A stretch of DNA of 40,794 bases. Source: Candidatus Omnitrophota bacterium (GTDB taxonomy: Bacteria > Omnitrophota > Gorgyraeia > Gygaellales > Profunditerraquicolaceae). Shown here piece by piece: positions 27,135 to 34,087 of this stretch. Positions within the stretch are counted from its first letter, which is position 1. Each line of letters starts with the position of its first letter. The stretch is taken from assembly GCA_026387315.1 (NCBI GenBank), contig JAPLLY010000001.1:1-40794 (forward strand), written 5' to 3'. The translations under genes were made by a program, and so were the position numbers. Under the pieces are notes generated by a model. It saw only the letters and a program-made list of their open reading frames with translations. It was not told the origin of the DNA and ran no database searches.

Positions 27135-27971
27135 ATGGGTATTATTAAATTTAAACCTACAACACCTAGCCGCAGGCATATGAGCGGGCCGGATTTTAAA
27201 GAGATTACTAAACACAAGCCTGAACGTTCATTGCTGCTTCCGCTTAAAAAAACGGGCGGAAGGAACGCGTATGGCCGTATAACTACCAGGCATATTGGCG
27301 GCGGGCATAAGCGCATGTTACGGATAATTGATTTTAAACGTAACCTACTTGATCAGCCGGCAAAGGTTATCGGTATTGAATATGATCCTAACCGTTCTGC
27401 CAGGATTGCTTTGGTGGAATATCCGGACAAAGAGAAGCGGTATATTATTGCTCCCTTAGGTCTTAACGCCGGAGATACTATTATTGCCAGTAATCAAAAA
27501 GAAATCGAAATTAAGCAGGGTAATTGCCTGCTGTTACGCAACATTCCTTCCGGAACTCTGATTCATAATATTGAATTATCCATGGGTAAAGGCGGCCAGA
27601 TCGTCCGTGGCGCGGGAACCAGCGCTCAGATTATGGCCAAAGAAGGAGATTTGGCGCATGTTAGATTACCTTCCGGAGAGGTAAGATTAGTAAGTTTAGA
27701 TTGTCATGCGACCATTGGCCAGATCGGTAATGTTGATCATGACGCGATTGTTCTAGGTAAAGCCGGAAAAAGCCGCTGGTTAGGGATTAAGCCTTCAGTT
27801 AGAGGCGTAGTGATGAATCCTTTTGACCATCCGCACGGTGGAGGTGAAGGTAAAAGTGGGCAGGGTAATCCGCATCCGGTTACTCCTTGGGGGAAACCCA
27901 CTAAAGGATATCGCACGAGGAATCGTAAAAAGTACTCAAATAAGTTTATTGTCAAAAGAAGGAAGCCATAA
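27135..27971 (+). CDS. rplB: 50S ribosomal protein L2
   Basis: Highly conserved protein near the peptidyl transferase centre. 278 residues, with [19 protein letters not shown], and the C-terminal signature [18 protein letters not shown]. The ATG at 27135 follows an AT-rich stretch with AAAG. The 3' end is two nt before rpsS. Confidence 0.98.
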   Translation: MGIIKFKPTTPSRRHMSGPDFKEITKHKPERSLLLPLKKTGGRNAYGRITTRHIGGGHKRMLRIIDFKRNLLDQPAKVIGIEYDPNRSARIALVEYPDKEKRYIIAPLGLNAGDTIIASNQKEIEIKQGNCLLLRNIPSGTLIHNIELSMGKGGQIVRGAGTSAQIMAKEGDLAHVRLPSGEVRLVSLDCHATIGQIGNVDHDAIVLGKAGKSRWLGIKPSVRGVVMNPFDHPHGGGEGKSGQGNPHPVTPWGKPTKGYRTRNRKKYSNKFIVKRRKP

Positions 27972-27973
27972 TT

Positions 27974-28261
27974 ATGCCACGCTCACTGAAAAAAGGCCCA
28001 TACGTAGAGGAGAGTTTATTAAAGAAGATTCAAAAACAGACTAAAGCCGGGTTACGCCAGGCAATTAAAACCTGGAGCCGGCGCTCAACGATTATTCCGG
28101 ATTTTGTGGGTTTAACTTTCGCGGTGCATGATGGTAAAAAGCATATCCCGGTTTTTGTTACCGAGAATATGGTCGGGCATAAATTAGGGGAGTTTGCTCC
28201 TTCCAGGATTTTTAGGAAACACGGCGGTATTAAGGCTAAGAAGGGGTTGGAGAAGACTTAA
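27974..28261 (+). CDS. rpsS: 30S ribosomal protein S19
   Basis: 30S head protein that contacts S13 and 23S rRNA bridges. 95 residues starting [19 protein letters not shown], with the signature [12 protein letters not shown]. The stop codon TAA overlaps the rplV ATG (TAATG). Confidence 0.98.
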   Translation: MPRSLKKGPYVEESLLKKIQKQTKAGLRQAIKTWSRRSTIIPDFVGLTFAVHDGKKHIPVFVTENMVGHKLGEFAPSRIFRKHGGIKAKKGLEKT

Positions 28262-28593
28262 TGATAGCCAAGGCTGAAGGAAAATTTTTAAGGATTTCAC
28301 CGAGTAAAGTGCGCTTAGTATTAGATCTTATTCGCGGCAAGGATGCCGCCGTCGCGCAAAGCATTTTGCTGCATTTGAATAAAAGGCCAAAAGAATATCT
28401 GATAAAAATATTAAAATCCGCGATTGCTAATGCCAAGGTCAAGGGTTTCGCGGCGGATAAATTGTATGTTTCTAAGGCCCTTTGTAACCCCGGCCCGATG
28501 TGGAAAAGATTTAAGGCCGCGGCTTTTGGCAGGGCTTCGTCTATCGTTAAACGTACCGTACATATTAAGTTAGAGTTGGATTTAAAATCATAA
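28261..28593 (+). CDS. rplV: 50S ribosomal protein L22
   Basis: Exit-tunnel protein with a long beta-hairpin. 110 residues: FLRISPSKVRLVLDLIRG at the N-terminus and the hairpin segment GPMWKRFKAAAFGRASSI. Translationally coupled to rpsS by TAATG. The 140-nt gap after it is filled by two P3 repeats. Confidence 0.97.
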   Translation: MIAKAEGKFLRISPSKVRLVLDLIRGKDAAVAQSILLHLNKRPKEYLIKILKSAIANAKVKGFAADKLYVSKALCNPGPMWKRFKAAAFGRASSIVKRTVHIKLELDLKS

Positions 28594-28600
28594 AGTAATG

Positions 28601-28733
28601 TTCCCCCTCGCGGGAGCTCGGGGTCATTTTTCCCCAAGCGCCGGAGGCAGGGGAAAAACTCTCCCCCTCGCGGGAGCTCGGGGTCATTTTTCCCCAAGCG
28701 CCGGAGGCAGGGGAAAAATGAGGAGCATAATTT
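28601..28733. repeat. Tandem 60-bp P3 repeats upstream of rpsC, ending in an SD
   Basis: Two nearly identical units with a 60-bp period (starting 28602 and 28662), each CCCCCTCGCGGGAGCTCGGG followed by a TTTTTCCCC...GGGGAAAAA hairpin. After the second unit comes TGAGGAGC, the Shine-Dalgarno of rpsC. The layout copies that in front of yajC (1773-1838), including the GAGGAG. Confidence 0.8.
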
Positions 28734-29435
28734 ATGGGGCATAAGGTAAGTCCTTTATTGTTACGGATTGGTTTTATTAGGCAGTGGCACTCACGTTGGT
28801 TTGCTAAGCCTAAAGATTTCCCTCTGTTTATTCAACAGGATTATAAGATTAGAAAATTTATTAAGAATAAATTTAAGCAAGCCGCGATTTCCAAAATCGT
28901 TATCGAGAGATTGGGTGAAAGAATTAAAATTCGTATTTTTTCCGCGCGTCCGGGAATCATCATCGGCCGGCACGGTTCAGATATCGAGCGGCTGCGCTCA
29001 GACTTAAATGGCTTAGTGAAGAATGAGCTCTCTATTGATATTCAGGAGATAAATAATCCTACTTGGGACGCGCAGTTGGTTGCCGAGAATATTGCTTTGC
29101 AGCAGGAAAAGAGAATTGCTTTTCGGCGGGCCGTAAAAAGAGCGATGGAACAATCTATCCAGTCCGGGGTAAAAGGTATCCGAGTTAGTTGTTCCGGCCG
29201 TCTTAATGGCGCGGAAATGGGGCGTAAAGAAACTTATAAAATGGGTAAGGTTCCTTTACAAACTTTGCGCGCGGATATTGATTATGGTTTTGCCGAAGCC
29301 CTGACCACCTATGGTTTAATCGGAGTTAAGGTTTGGATTTATAAGGGCGATATTTTGGGAAAACAATTTATACAGGAAGAGACTAAAAGCGCGGGCCAGC
29401 AGTTTAAAGAACGGCCTGCGGGACATCCGCGTTAA
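28734..29435 (+). CDS. rpsC: 30S ribosomal protein S3
   Basis: mRNA-entry-site protein with helicase activity together with S4 and S5. 233 residues: MGHKVSPLLLRIG, KH-domain GRHGSDIERLR, and the C-terminal domain with GVKGIRVSCSGRLNGAEMGR. Its Shine-Dalgarno is at the edge of the upstream repeat. Confidence 0.98.
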   Translation: MGHKVSPLLLRIGFIRQWHSRWFAKPKDFPLFIQQDYKIRKFIKNKFKQAAISKIVIERLGERIKIRIFSARPGIIIGRHGSDIERLRSDLNGLVKNELSIDIQEINNPTWDAQLVAENIALQQEKRIAFRRAVKRAMEQSIQSGVKGIRVSCSGRLNGAEMGRKETYKMGKVPLQTLRADIDYGFAEALTTYGLIGVKVWIYKGDILGKQFIQEETKSAGQQFKERPAGHPR

Positions 29436-29456
29436 CTTCGAACTTGAGGTGTTTGA

Positions 29457-29873
29457 ATGGCTTTAATGCCTAAAAGGGTTAAATATCGTAAATTGCAGAA
29501 AGGCCAGAGGCGCGGGATAGCCACTAGCGGCTCAACTGTTTCTTTTGGAGAATTTGGTTTAAAATGTTTGGAGAACGGATGGATTAAAAACACGCAGATT
29601 GAAGCTGTGCGCGTTATTTTAGCGCGCCAACTGCATAAGGGTGGAAAATTATGGATCAGAATTTTCCCGGATAAATCGATAACCAAGAAACCGGCTGAAG
29701 TACGTATGGGTAAAGGTAAGGGGGATCTTGATCATTGGGTTTGCGTAATCAAAAGAGGGCGTGTGCTTTTTGAATTAGGGGGAGTTCCCCAGGAATATGC
29801 CAAGGCCTGTTTTCGTCTGGCAGCCTATAAAATACCGCTGCGCACTAAATTTGTAACCCGGGTGCATAAATAA
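29457..29873 (+). CDS. rplP: 50S ribosomal protein L16
   Basis: Contacts A-site tRNA and is needed for peptidyl transfer. 138 residues beginning [20 protein letters not shown], with [18 protein letters not shown]. It is separated from rpmC by a P2 palindromic leader that starts two nt after its stop. Confidence 0.98.
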   Translation: MALMPKRVKYRKLQKGQRRGIATSGSTVSFGEFGLKCLENGWIKNTQIEAVRVILARQLHKGGKLWIRIFPDKSITKKPAEVRMGKGKGDLDHWVCVIKRGRVLFELGGVPQEYAKACFRLAAYKIPLRTKFVTRVHK

Positions 29874-29874
29874 G

Positions 29875-30005
29875 ATGAACCCCGCACCTTCTAATTATTC
29901 ATCATTTTTTAAAACATAAATATTTAAAGGCATGAGTATAAGCAGAATACTGAATCCCGCACCTTTAATAAGGTGCGGGATGAATACGAAAGAAGGTGCG
30001 GGGTG
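29875..30005 (+). promoter_or_regulatory. Nested palindromic leader of rpmC (family P2) with a micro-ORF
   Basis: Outer perfect 14-nt arms ACCCCGCACCTTCT (29879-29892) and AGAAGGTGCGGGGT (29991-30004); the second runs into the rpmC GTG at 30003. Nested inside is ATCCCGCACCTT-taat-AAGGTGCGGGAT (29954-29981). Inner and outer arms can exchange partners. The 5' arm is in a micro-ORF, ATG at 29875, [14 protein letters not shown]. Confidence 0.65.
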
Positions 30006-30263
30006 AAGCCGCTTGAGCTAAGAAATTTATCTAAAGATGAGTTGTTAGAGAAAGAAAAAGGGCTGTATGCTGAATTAGCCAAGTTAAATACACAGCGTTA
30101 TACTGGTAGTGTAGAGAAGCCGCATAAGTTCGCGCTGGTCAAAAGGGATATCGCGCGGATTAGGACAATCTTAAACCCCGTTAGAGGCAGGACGCCAGAG
30201 GCGTCCGACGGTTGCCTTCGGCAACCTGCCTCTAACGGGGTAAACCAAAAGAAAGATAAATAA
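30003..30263 (+). CDS. rpmC: 50S ribosomal protein L29 with repeat-derived C-terminal tail
   Basis: Tunnel-exit protein near L23. The GTG at 30003 gives MKPLELRNLSKDELLEKEKG, the normal L29 N-terminus; an upstream in-frame GTG at 29973 lies in the palindrome and adds unconserved residues. L29 homology ends at ARIRTIL (about residue 57), close to the usual 60-70 residues. The remaining 29 residues (NPVRGRTPEASDGCLRQPAS then NGVNQKKDK) come from a three-way-junction palindrome (30175-30241). The total is 86 residues. Confidence 0.93.
   Translation: MKPLELRNLSKDELLEKEKGLYAELAKLNTQRYTGSVEKPHKFALVKRDIARIRTILNPVRGRTPEASDGCLRQPASNGVNQKKDK
30175..30241. repeat. Three-way-junction palindrome inside the rpmC 3' end (family P6)
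   Basis: Outer arms ACCCCGTTAGAGGCAGG (30175-30191) and CCTGCCTCTAACGGGGT (30225-30241) are perfect 17-nt complements. Inside are two 7-bp hairpins: GGACGCC-aga-GGCGTCC (30190-30206) and GGTTGCC-ttc-GGCAACC (30210-30226). The stop codon lies after it, so the repeat is translated. Confidence 0.8.
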
Positions 30264-30264
30264 G

Positions 30265-30546
30265 ATGGGTAAGCAAAAAGAATTTACGGGGGTAGTGATT
30301 AGCGATAAAATGCAGAAAACCGTAGTGGTAAAAACCATGCATTTAACCCGGCATGCTAAATATTCTAAAACGGTTAAGCTTTATAATAAATTTAAGGCGC
30401 ATGATGAGAAGGGGATGGCTAAACTTGGGGATACGGTAAGCATCGTGGAAACACGCCCTTTGTCTAAGGATAAACATTTTATCGTTAAAAAGGTACTTAA
30501 AAAGGCTCAAAGCTTGCAGGCCGCTAATCCTGAGGAGATTGTATAA
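30265..30546 (+). CDS. rpsQ: 30S ribosomal protein S17
   Basis: Primary 16S rRNA-binding protein of the 30S body. 93 residues with FTGVVISDKMQKTVVVKT, a HLTRHAKYSKTVKLYNKF segment and GDTVSIVETRPLSKDKHF. The ATG is one nt after the rpmC stop. Confidence 0.97.
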   Translation: MGKQKEFTGVVISDKMQKTVVVKTMHLTRHAKYSKTVKLYNKFKAHDEKGMAKLGDTVSIVETRPLSKDKHFIVKKVLKKAQSLQAANPEEIV

Positions 30547-30915
30547 ATGCTGCAATTGCGTAGTATTTTAGATGTCGCGGATAATACTGGAGCCCGCAGA
30601 GCTTCGTTAATCTGCGTATTAGGTAAAATGGGCAGTTTTAATGCCGATATCGGAAATGTTGTGAGGGTTAATATCAAGGAGTCTATCCCGGGCGCAACGG
30701 TGAAAAAGGGCGAGATGGCCCGGGGAGTAGTTGTGCGCACCAGACATGATATCAGAAGAGCGGACGGTTCTGTATTGCGTTTTGACCGCAATGCCATAGT
30801 GATTATTGACGAGAAAGATAATCCCAGAGGTACGCGTGTATTCGGGCCGGTTGCCCGTGAGTTAAGGGATAAGAATTTTAGCAAAATAATTTCTTTAGCG
30901 CCTGAGGTAATTTAA
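30547..30915 (+). CDS. rplN: 50S ribosomal protein L14
   Basis: Subunit-interface protein contacting 16S rRNA. 122 residues with [20 protein letters not shown] and the C-terminal [20 protein letters not shown], full family length. Stop codon overlaps the rplX ATG. Confidence 0.98.
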   Translation: MLQLRSILDVADNTGARRASLICVLGKMGSFNADIGNVVRVNIKESIPGATVKKGEMARGVVVRTRHDIRRADGSVLRFDRNAIVIIDEKDNPRGTRVFGPVARELRDKNFSKIISLAPEVI

Positions 30916-31226
30916 TGCAGAAAATCAAGAAGAACGATATTGTTCAGATAACCAAAGGTAAGGATAAAGGAAAGCATGGCAAGGTTATTAGGATTATTGA
31001 AGATGGAGCTAGAGCGATAGTCGAAGGCCTGAATTTATCCAAGAAACACAAGCGTCAGAGCCGCCAGGATCAGAAAGGCGGGATAATTTCAATTGAGATG
31101 CCGCTTAGTATCTCTAATCTTATGATTTTCTGTAAACATTGTTCAAAACCTTCCCGCGTAGGATCAATGATATTAAAAGACGGGACAAAGGCTAGATTTT
31201 GTAAGGCTTGCAAAGAGGCGCTATAA
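30915..31226 (+). CDS. rplX: 50S ribosomal protein L24 with C-terminal zinc knuckles
   Basis: Assembly initiator protein of the large subunit. 103 residues with a KOW domain (KKNDIVQITKGKDKGKHGKV). The C-terminal part carries two CxxC knuckles (CKHC about residue 75 and CKAC near residue 98), a zinc-ribbon form present in some lineages but missing in E. coli. Start overlaps rplN (TAATG). Confidence 0.96.
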   Translation: MQKIKKNDIVQITKGKDKGKHGKVIRIIEDGARAIVEGLNLSKKHKRQSRQDQKGGIISIEMPLSISNLMIFCKHCSKPSRVGSMILKDGTKARFCKACKEAL

Positions 31227-31227
31227 T

Positions 31228-31791
31228 ATGGTACCCAGACAGTTAGAAAAATATCGCAATGAAATTGTTCCTAAACTCATGGCTGATTTTAAACTAAAAA
31301 ATAAAATGGCTGTTCCCGTGGTTGATAAAATTGTGGTGAATATGGGTATTGGTGAGGGTGCTCAGGATGTCAAGATGTTGGAGAAATCGGTTGAGGAGTT
31401 GGGGAGTATCACCGGACAGAAACCCCTTATTCGCCGGGCAAAAAAAGCGATTGCTAATTTTAAAGTTAGGCAAGGCCAGGCGGTGGGCGCTAAGGTTACT
31501 TTAAGAAGAGCGATGATGTATGAGTTTATGGACCGCTTACTGAATATTGCCTTACCCCGTATCCGTGATTTTCGCGGTGTTTCCCGGGATTCTTTTGATC
31601 AGGGCAACAATTATACTCTGGGCTTAAGTGAGCAGATTATTTTTCCGGAGATTGAATACGACAGAATTACCCGTACTCAGGGTATGGATATTACTTTTGT
31701 AATTAAAAATGCCAAGAATGCTGATCAGTCAAGGGCTTTGTTAAAATATTTTGGAATGCCTTTTAAAGAAAAAGAAAAGGACGAAAAATAA
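31228..31791 (+). CDS. rplE: 50S ribosomal protein L5
   Basis: 5S rRNA-binding protein of the central protuberance. 187 residues: VPVVDKIVVNMGIGEGAQD, TGQKPLIRRAKKAIANFKVR, and LPRIRDFRGVSRDSFD, the family signatures. The ATG is one nt after rplX. Confidence 0.98.
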   Translation: MVPRQLEKYRNEIVPKLMADFKLKNKMAVPVVDKIVVNMGIGEGAQDVKMLEKSVEELGSITGQKPLIRRAKKAIANFKVRQGQAVGAKVTLRRAMMYEFMDRLLNIALPRIRDFRGVSRDSFDQGNNYTLGLSEQIIFPEIEYDRITRTQGMDITFVIKNAKNADQSRALLKYFGMPFKEKEKDEK

Positions 31792-31794
31792 AAA

Positions 31795-31980
31795 ATGGCC
31801 AAGAATTCGCAGATTGCAAGATGGAAGAGGGCGCCGAAGTTTTCTACCCGCAAATATAACCGTTGTTCAATTTGCGGCAGAAGCGGGGGGTATTTAAGAA
31901 GATTTCAACTTTGTCGTATTTGTTTTAGGGAGCTGGTTTGGCAGGGGCTTATCCCTGGCGTTAAGAAGGCCAGCTGGTGA
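31795..31980 (+). CDS. rpsN: 30S ribosomal protein S14, zinc-binding (type Z)
   Basis: 30S head protein. 61 residues with [20 protein letters not shown], the four-cysteine zinc site of the short type, and end [11 protein letters not shown]. The upstream rplE gene ends three nt before. A repeat follows the stop. Confidence 0.98.
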   Translation: MAKNSQIARWKRAPKFSTRKYNRCSICGRSGGYLRRFQLCRICFRELVWQGLIPGVKKASW

Positions 31981-31986
31981 AAATAA

Positions 31987-32085
31987 CGGGGACGGTTCTA
32001 TTTTTCCCCGGGTTTAATTCTAGAAAAACAGAACCGTCCCCTTGTTTTTCGGCTTCGATTCGCTGAATCAATGGCGGATTCATTA
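31987..32085. repeat. GGGGACGGTTCT repeat and ATTC hairpins upstream of rpsH (family P1 plus other)
   Basis: GGGGACGGTTCTATTTTT (31988-32005) and AAAAACAGAACCGTCCCC (32024-32041) form a hairpin with one mismatch. Then GATTC-gct-GAATC and TGAATC...GATTCA are overlapping small stems (about 32055-32083) that cannot form at the same time. CTGAATCAATGGCGG here is the complement of CCGCCATTGATTCAG at 39676-39690 before rpoA. AGGAG follows for rpsH. Confidence 0.7.
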
Positions 32086-32100
32086 AATTAGGAGAATCAA

Positions 32101-32496
32101 ATGTCTAGGACAGATTTGATTGCCGATGTTTTTACGATTATTCGTAATGCTATTAAGATTAAAAAAGATACCGTGGACCTTCCGGCTTCCGGTAACATAA
32201 AATCAATCATGGCCATTCTTAAAAAGAATGAATATATTGATAATTTTAAACTGATTGAAGATAAAAAACAGGGAGTAGTCAGGGTTTATTTAAAATATAT
32301 CGCGGGTAAATCCGCGATTCGTAATATTAAGCGAATTTCTAAGCCTGGTTTGAGGGTTTATGTCAGAGGGAAAAAGGTTCCTACGGTTTTACGCGGCAGG
32401 GGACTAGCGATTATTTCTACTTCTAAGGGTGTAATTACCGATAAAGAAGCCAGAGAATTAGGCGTGGGTGGCGAAGTTATTGGTTATATTTGGTAA
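32101..32496 (+). CDS. rpsH: 30S ribosomal protein S8
   Basis: Primary 16S rRNA-binding protein and, in E. coli, repressor of the spc operon. 131 residues with DLIADVFTIIRNAIK and C-terminal GLAIISTSKGVITDKEAREL. AGGAG precedes the ATG. Confidence 0.98.
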   Translation: MSRTDLIADVFTIIRNAIKIKKDTVDLPASGNIKSIMAILKKNEYIDNFKLIEDKKQGVVRVYLKYIAGKSAIRNIKRISKPGLRVYVRGKKVPTVLRGRGLAIISTSKGVITDKEARELGVGGEVIGYIW

Positions 32497-32523
32497 GCGA
32501 TAGATTTAAATGGGAGCAAATTA

Positions 32524-33069
32524 ATGTCTAGGATTGGAAAGAAACTAGTAGCGATACCTAAAGATGTGAAAATTGAAGTTAAGGATGGTATCGTATGGGT
32601 AGAGGGGCCAAAAGGGAAGCTTACGCGTAAACTATCCGACCGGATCAGTATAGAGATTAAAGACGGCCAGCTTTTGGTAAAAAGAGCAGCTGATACTAAG
32701 ATTGATAAATCCCTGCATGGATTGTTTCGCGCGCTTATTGTAAATATGATTGTGGGGGTAACCCAGGGGTATCTTAAGGAATTGGAGATTATCGGGGTAG
32801 GATTTAAGGCAGCGGTAGCCGGGGATAAATTGAATATGGCTTTAGGATTTTCGCATCCGGTAAATTACGTAATTCCCGCGGGTATTAAAATCGAAACTCC
32901 TAAGCCGACCCAGCTAATAATCAAGGGAATTGATAAAGAGTTGATTGGAAAAGTAGCAACTGAGATTCGCGCGTATTATCCTCCTGAACCTTACAAAGGC
33001 AAAGGGATCCGTTTTGTAGGAGAGCAGGTAAAGAAGAAGATAGGAAAGGCGCAAGCAACCGGTAAATAA
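32524..33069 (+). CDS. rplF: 50S ribosomal protein L6
   Basis: Binds 23S rRNA near the sarcin-ricin loop. 181 residues with SRIGKKLVAIPKDVKIE and the C-terminal signature PPEPYKGKGIRF. Preceded by GGGAGC. A degenerate repeat half-site and a long palindrome follow. Confidence 0.98.
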   Translation: MSRIGKKLVAIPKDVKIEVKDGIVWVEGPKGKLTRKLSDRISIEIKDGQLLVKRAADTKIDKSLHGLFRALIVNMIVGVTQGYLKELEIIGVGFKAAVAGDKLNMALGFSHPVNYVIPAGIKIETPKPTQLIIKGIDKELIGKVATEIRAYYPPEPYKGKGIRFVGEQVKKKIGKAQATGK

Positions 33070-33101
33070 GGGAATGGTTCTATTTTTCCTTGATTTACCT
33101 G

Positions 33102-33147
33102 TGTAGACCTACGCGGTCTACATATATGTAGACCGCGTAGGTCTACA
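33102..33147. repeat. 46-nt perfect palindrome upstream of rplR
   Basis: Left arm TGTAGACCTACGCGGTCTAC plus AT, a central AT, and its exact complement on the right. Each arm is itself a small hairpin (GTAGACC...GGTCTAC), so the DNA could form a cruciform and the RNA either one long stem or two short ones. A degenerate GGTTCTATTTTT half-site (33075-33089) lies to its left. Confidence 0.8.
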
Positions 33148-33168
33148 TGGGTCGCGAGATTTTAAGAA

Positions 33169-33183
33169 AGAAGGTGCGGGGTG
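33169..33183 (+). promoter_or_regulatory. Solo P2 3' arm acting as ribosome-binding site and start of rplR
   Basis: AGAAGGTGCGGGGT (33169-33182) is identical to the P2 3' arm at rpsJ, rpmC and rplO and runs into the GTG start, but no matching ACCCCGCACCTTCT arm occurs anywhere in the rplF-rplR gap. This is the only copy of the start cassette here without a local partner. Confidence 0.65.
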
Positions 33184-33540
33184 AGAAAAAAGGAAGAGTT
33201 AAGGCTAAAGAGGCATAAAAGAATAAAGATGAGGATGCTGGGCACTCAAGAGAAGCCGCGCTTGGTTGTGCACCGCTCCTTAAAGAATATTTCGGCGCAG
33301 GTATTAGATGACACCGTGGGCAAAGTTTTATTTTCTCTTTCTACTAAAGATAAGGCAATAAAGCAAAAGTTTACCAGCGCGGGAAATCTTAAATCAGCGG
33401 TACTTTTTGGTGAATTATTCGCTAAAGAAGCCAAGGAAAAAGGTGTAAGCAAAATAATTTTTGACCGAGCGGGATATCTTTACCACGGCAGGATTAAATC
33501 TTTTGCCGAGGCATTAAGAAAAGGTGGAATGGAGTTTTAA
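33181..33540 (+). CDS. rplR: 50S ribosomal protein L18
   Basis: Binds 5S rRNA with L5 in the central protuberance. 119 residues with GTQEKPRLVVHRSLKNISAQ, and ending DRAGYLYHGRIKSFAEALRK. The GTG start forms the end of the AGAAGGTGCGGG cassette. Confidence 0.97.
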   Translation: MRKKEELRLKRHKRIKMRMLGTQEKPRLVVHRSLKNISAQVLDDTVGKVLFSLSTKDKAIKQKFTSAGNLKSAVLFGELFAKEAKEKGVSKIIFDRAGYLYHGRIKSFAEALRKGGMEF

Positions 33541-33556
33541 TTTGGAGGCTTAAGTA

Positions 33557-34009
33557 ATGCGTGAATTAAACATTGGGCAGCAATCAGATTTAATTGAAAA
33601 AGTTATCAGTATAAATCGCGTTACCAAGGTAACTAAGGGCGGGAAGAAATTACACTTTAGCGCTTTGGTGGTTGTCGGTGATACTCGGGGCAGGGTAGGT
33701 TTTGCCCTGGATAAAGCTAATGAAGTTGCTGAAGCTATTCGTAAATCTTTAACTAAGGCCAAGAAAAGCCTGTTTAAGATTCCTTTGGAGGGCTCGACTA
33801 TTCCTCACGAAATAATCGGTAAATTTGGAGCGGCGCAGGTTTTGCTTAAGCCGGCAAGCGAAGGTACGGGCGTTATCGCGGCAGGCCCGGTGCGCGCAAT
33901 CTGTGAAGCCGCCGGGATTAAAGATATACTTACTAAATGTTTAAAATCAAATAATCCGATTAACGTGATTAAGGCTACGATGCAGGGCCTAATGAATCTT
34001 AAGGCATAA
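33557..34009 (+). CDS. rpsE: 30S ribosomal protein S5
   Basis: mRNA-entry protein important for fidelity. 150 residues (E. coli 166; the N-terminus is shorter here). [33 protein letters not shown] and the spectinomycin-loop region are visible. ATG follows TTGGAGG. Its stop codon TAA overlaps the first base of the P2 palindrome before rplO. rpmD (L30), usually next, is missing. Confidence 0.97.
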   Translation: MRELNIGQQSDLIEKVISINRVTKVTKGGKKLHFSALVVVGDTRGRVGFALDKANEVAEAIRKSLTKAKKSLFKIPLEGSTIPHEIIGKFGAAQVLLKPASEGTGVIAAGPVRAICEAAGIKDILTKCLKSNNPINVIKATMQGLMNLKA

Positions 34010-34087
34010 CCCCGCACCTTCTTGGTATTCATAGATTAAGAAGCGTGGGGGTTAAATAATAGTAAATAAGGAAGAAGGTGCGGGGTG
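34009..34087 (+). promoter_or_regulatory. Palindromic leader of rplO (family P2), spanning stop to start
   Basis: Perfect 15-nt arms: ACCCCGCACCTTCTT (34009-34023) and AAGAAGGTGCGGGGT (34072-34086). The first base of the 5' arm is the last base of the rpsE stop codon and the last two bases of the 3' arm are GT of the rplO GTG start. The element fills the whole gap. The frame of the 5' arm reads NPAPSWYS then stop, but lacks a start codon here. Confidence 0.7.

Noticed and set aside
28601-28718. CRISPR-like array from the tandem P3 repeats
   Set aside because: Only two units in direct contact, with no unique spacers and no cas genes.
28236-28742. Reverse-strand ORF across rplV and the P3 tandem repeat with duplicated peptide segments
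   Set aside because: The duplication is just the 60-bp repeat translated; the rest is antisense to rplV.
29973-30002. Upstream GTG at 29973 as start of rpmC
   Set aside because: It adds MRDEYERRCG from the palindrome; L29 homology begins at the GTG at 30003, which has AAGGTG before it.
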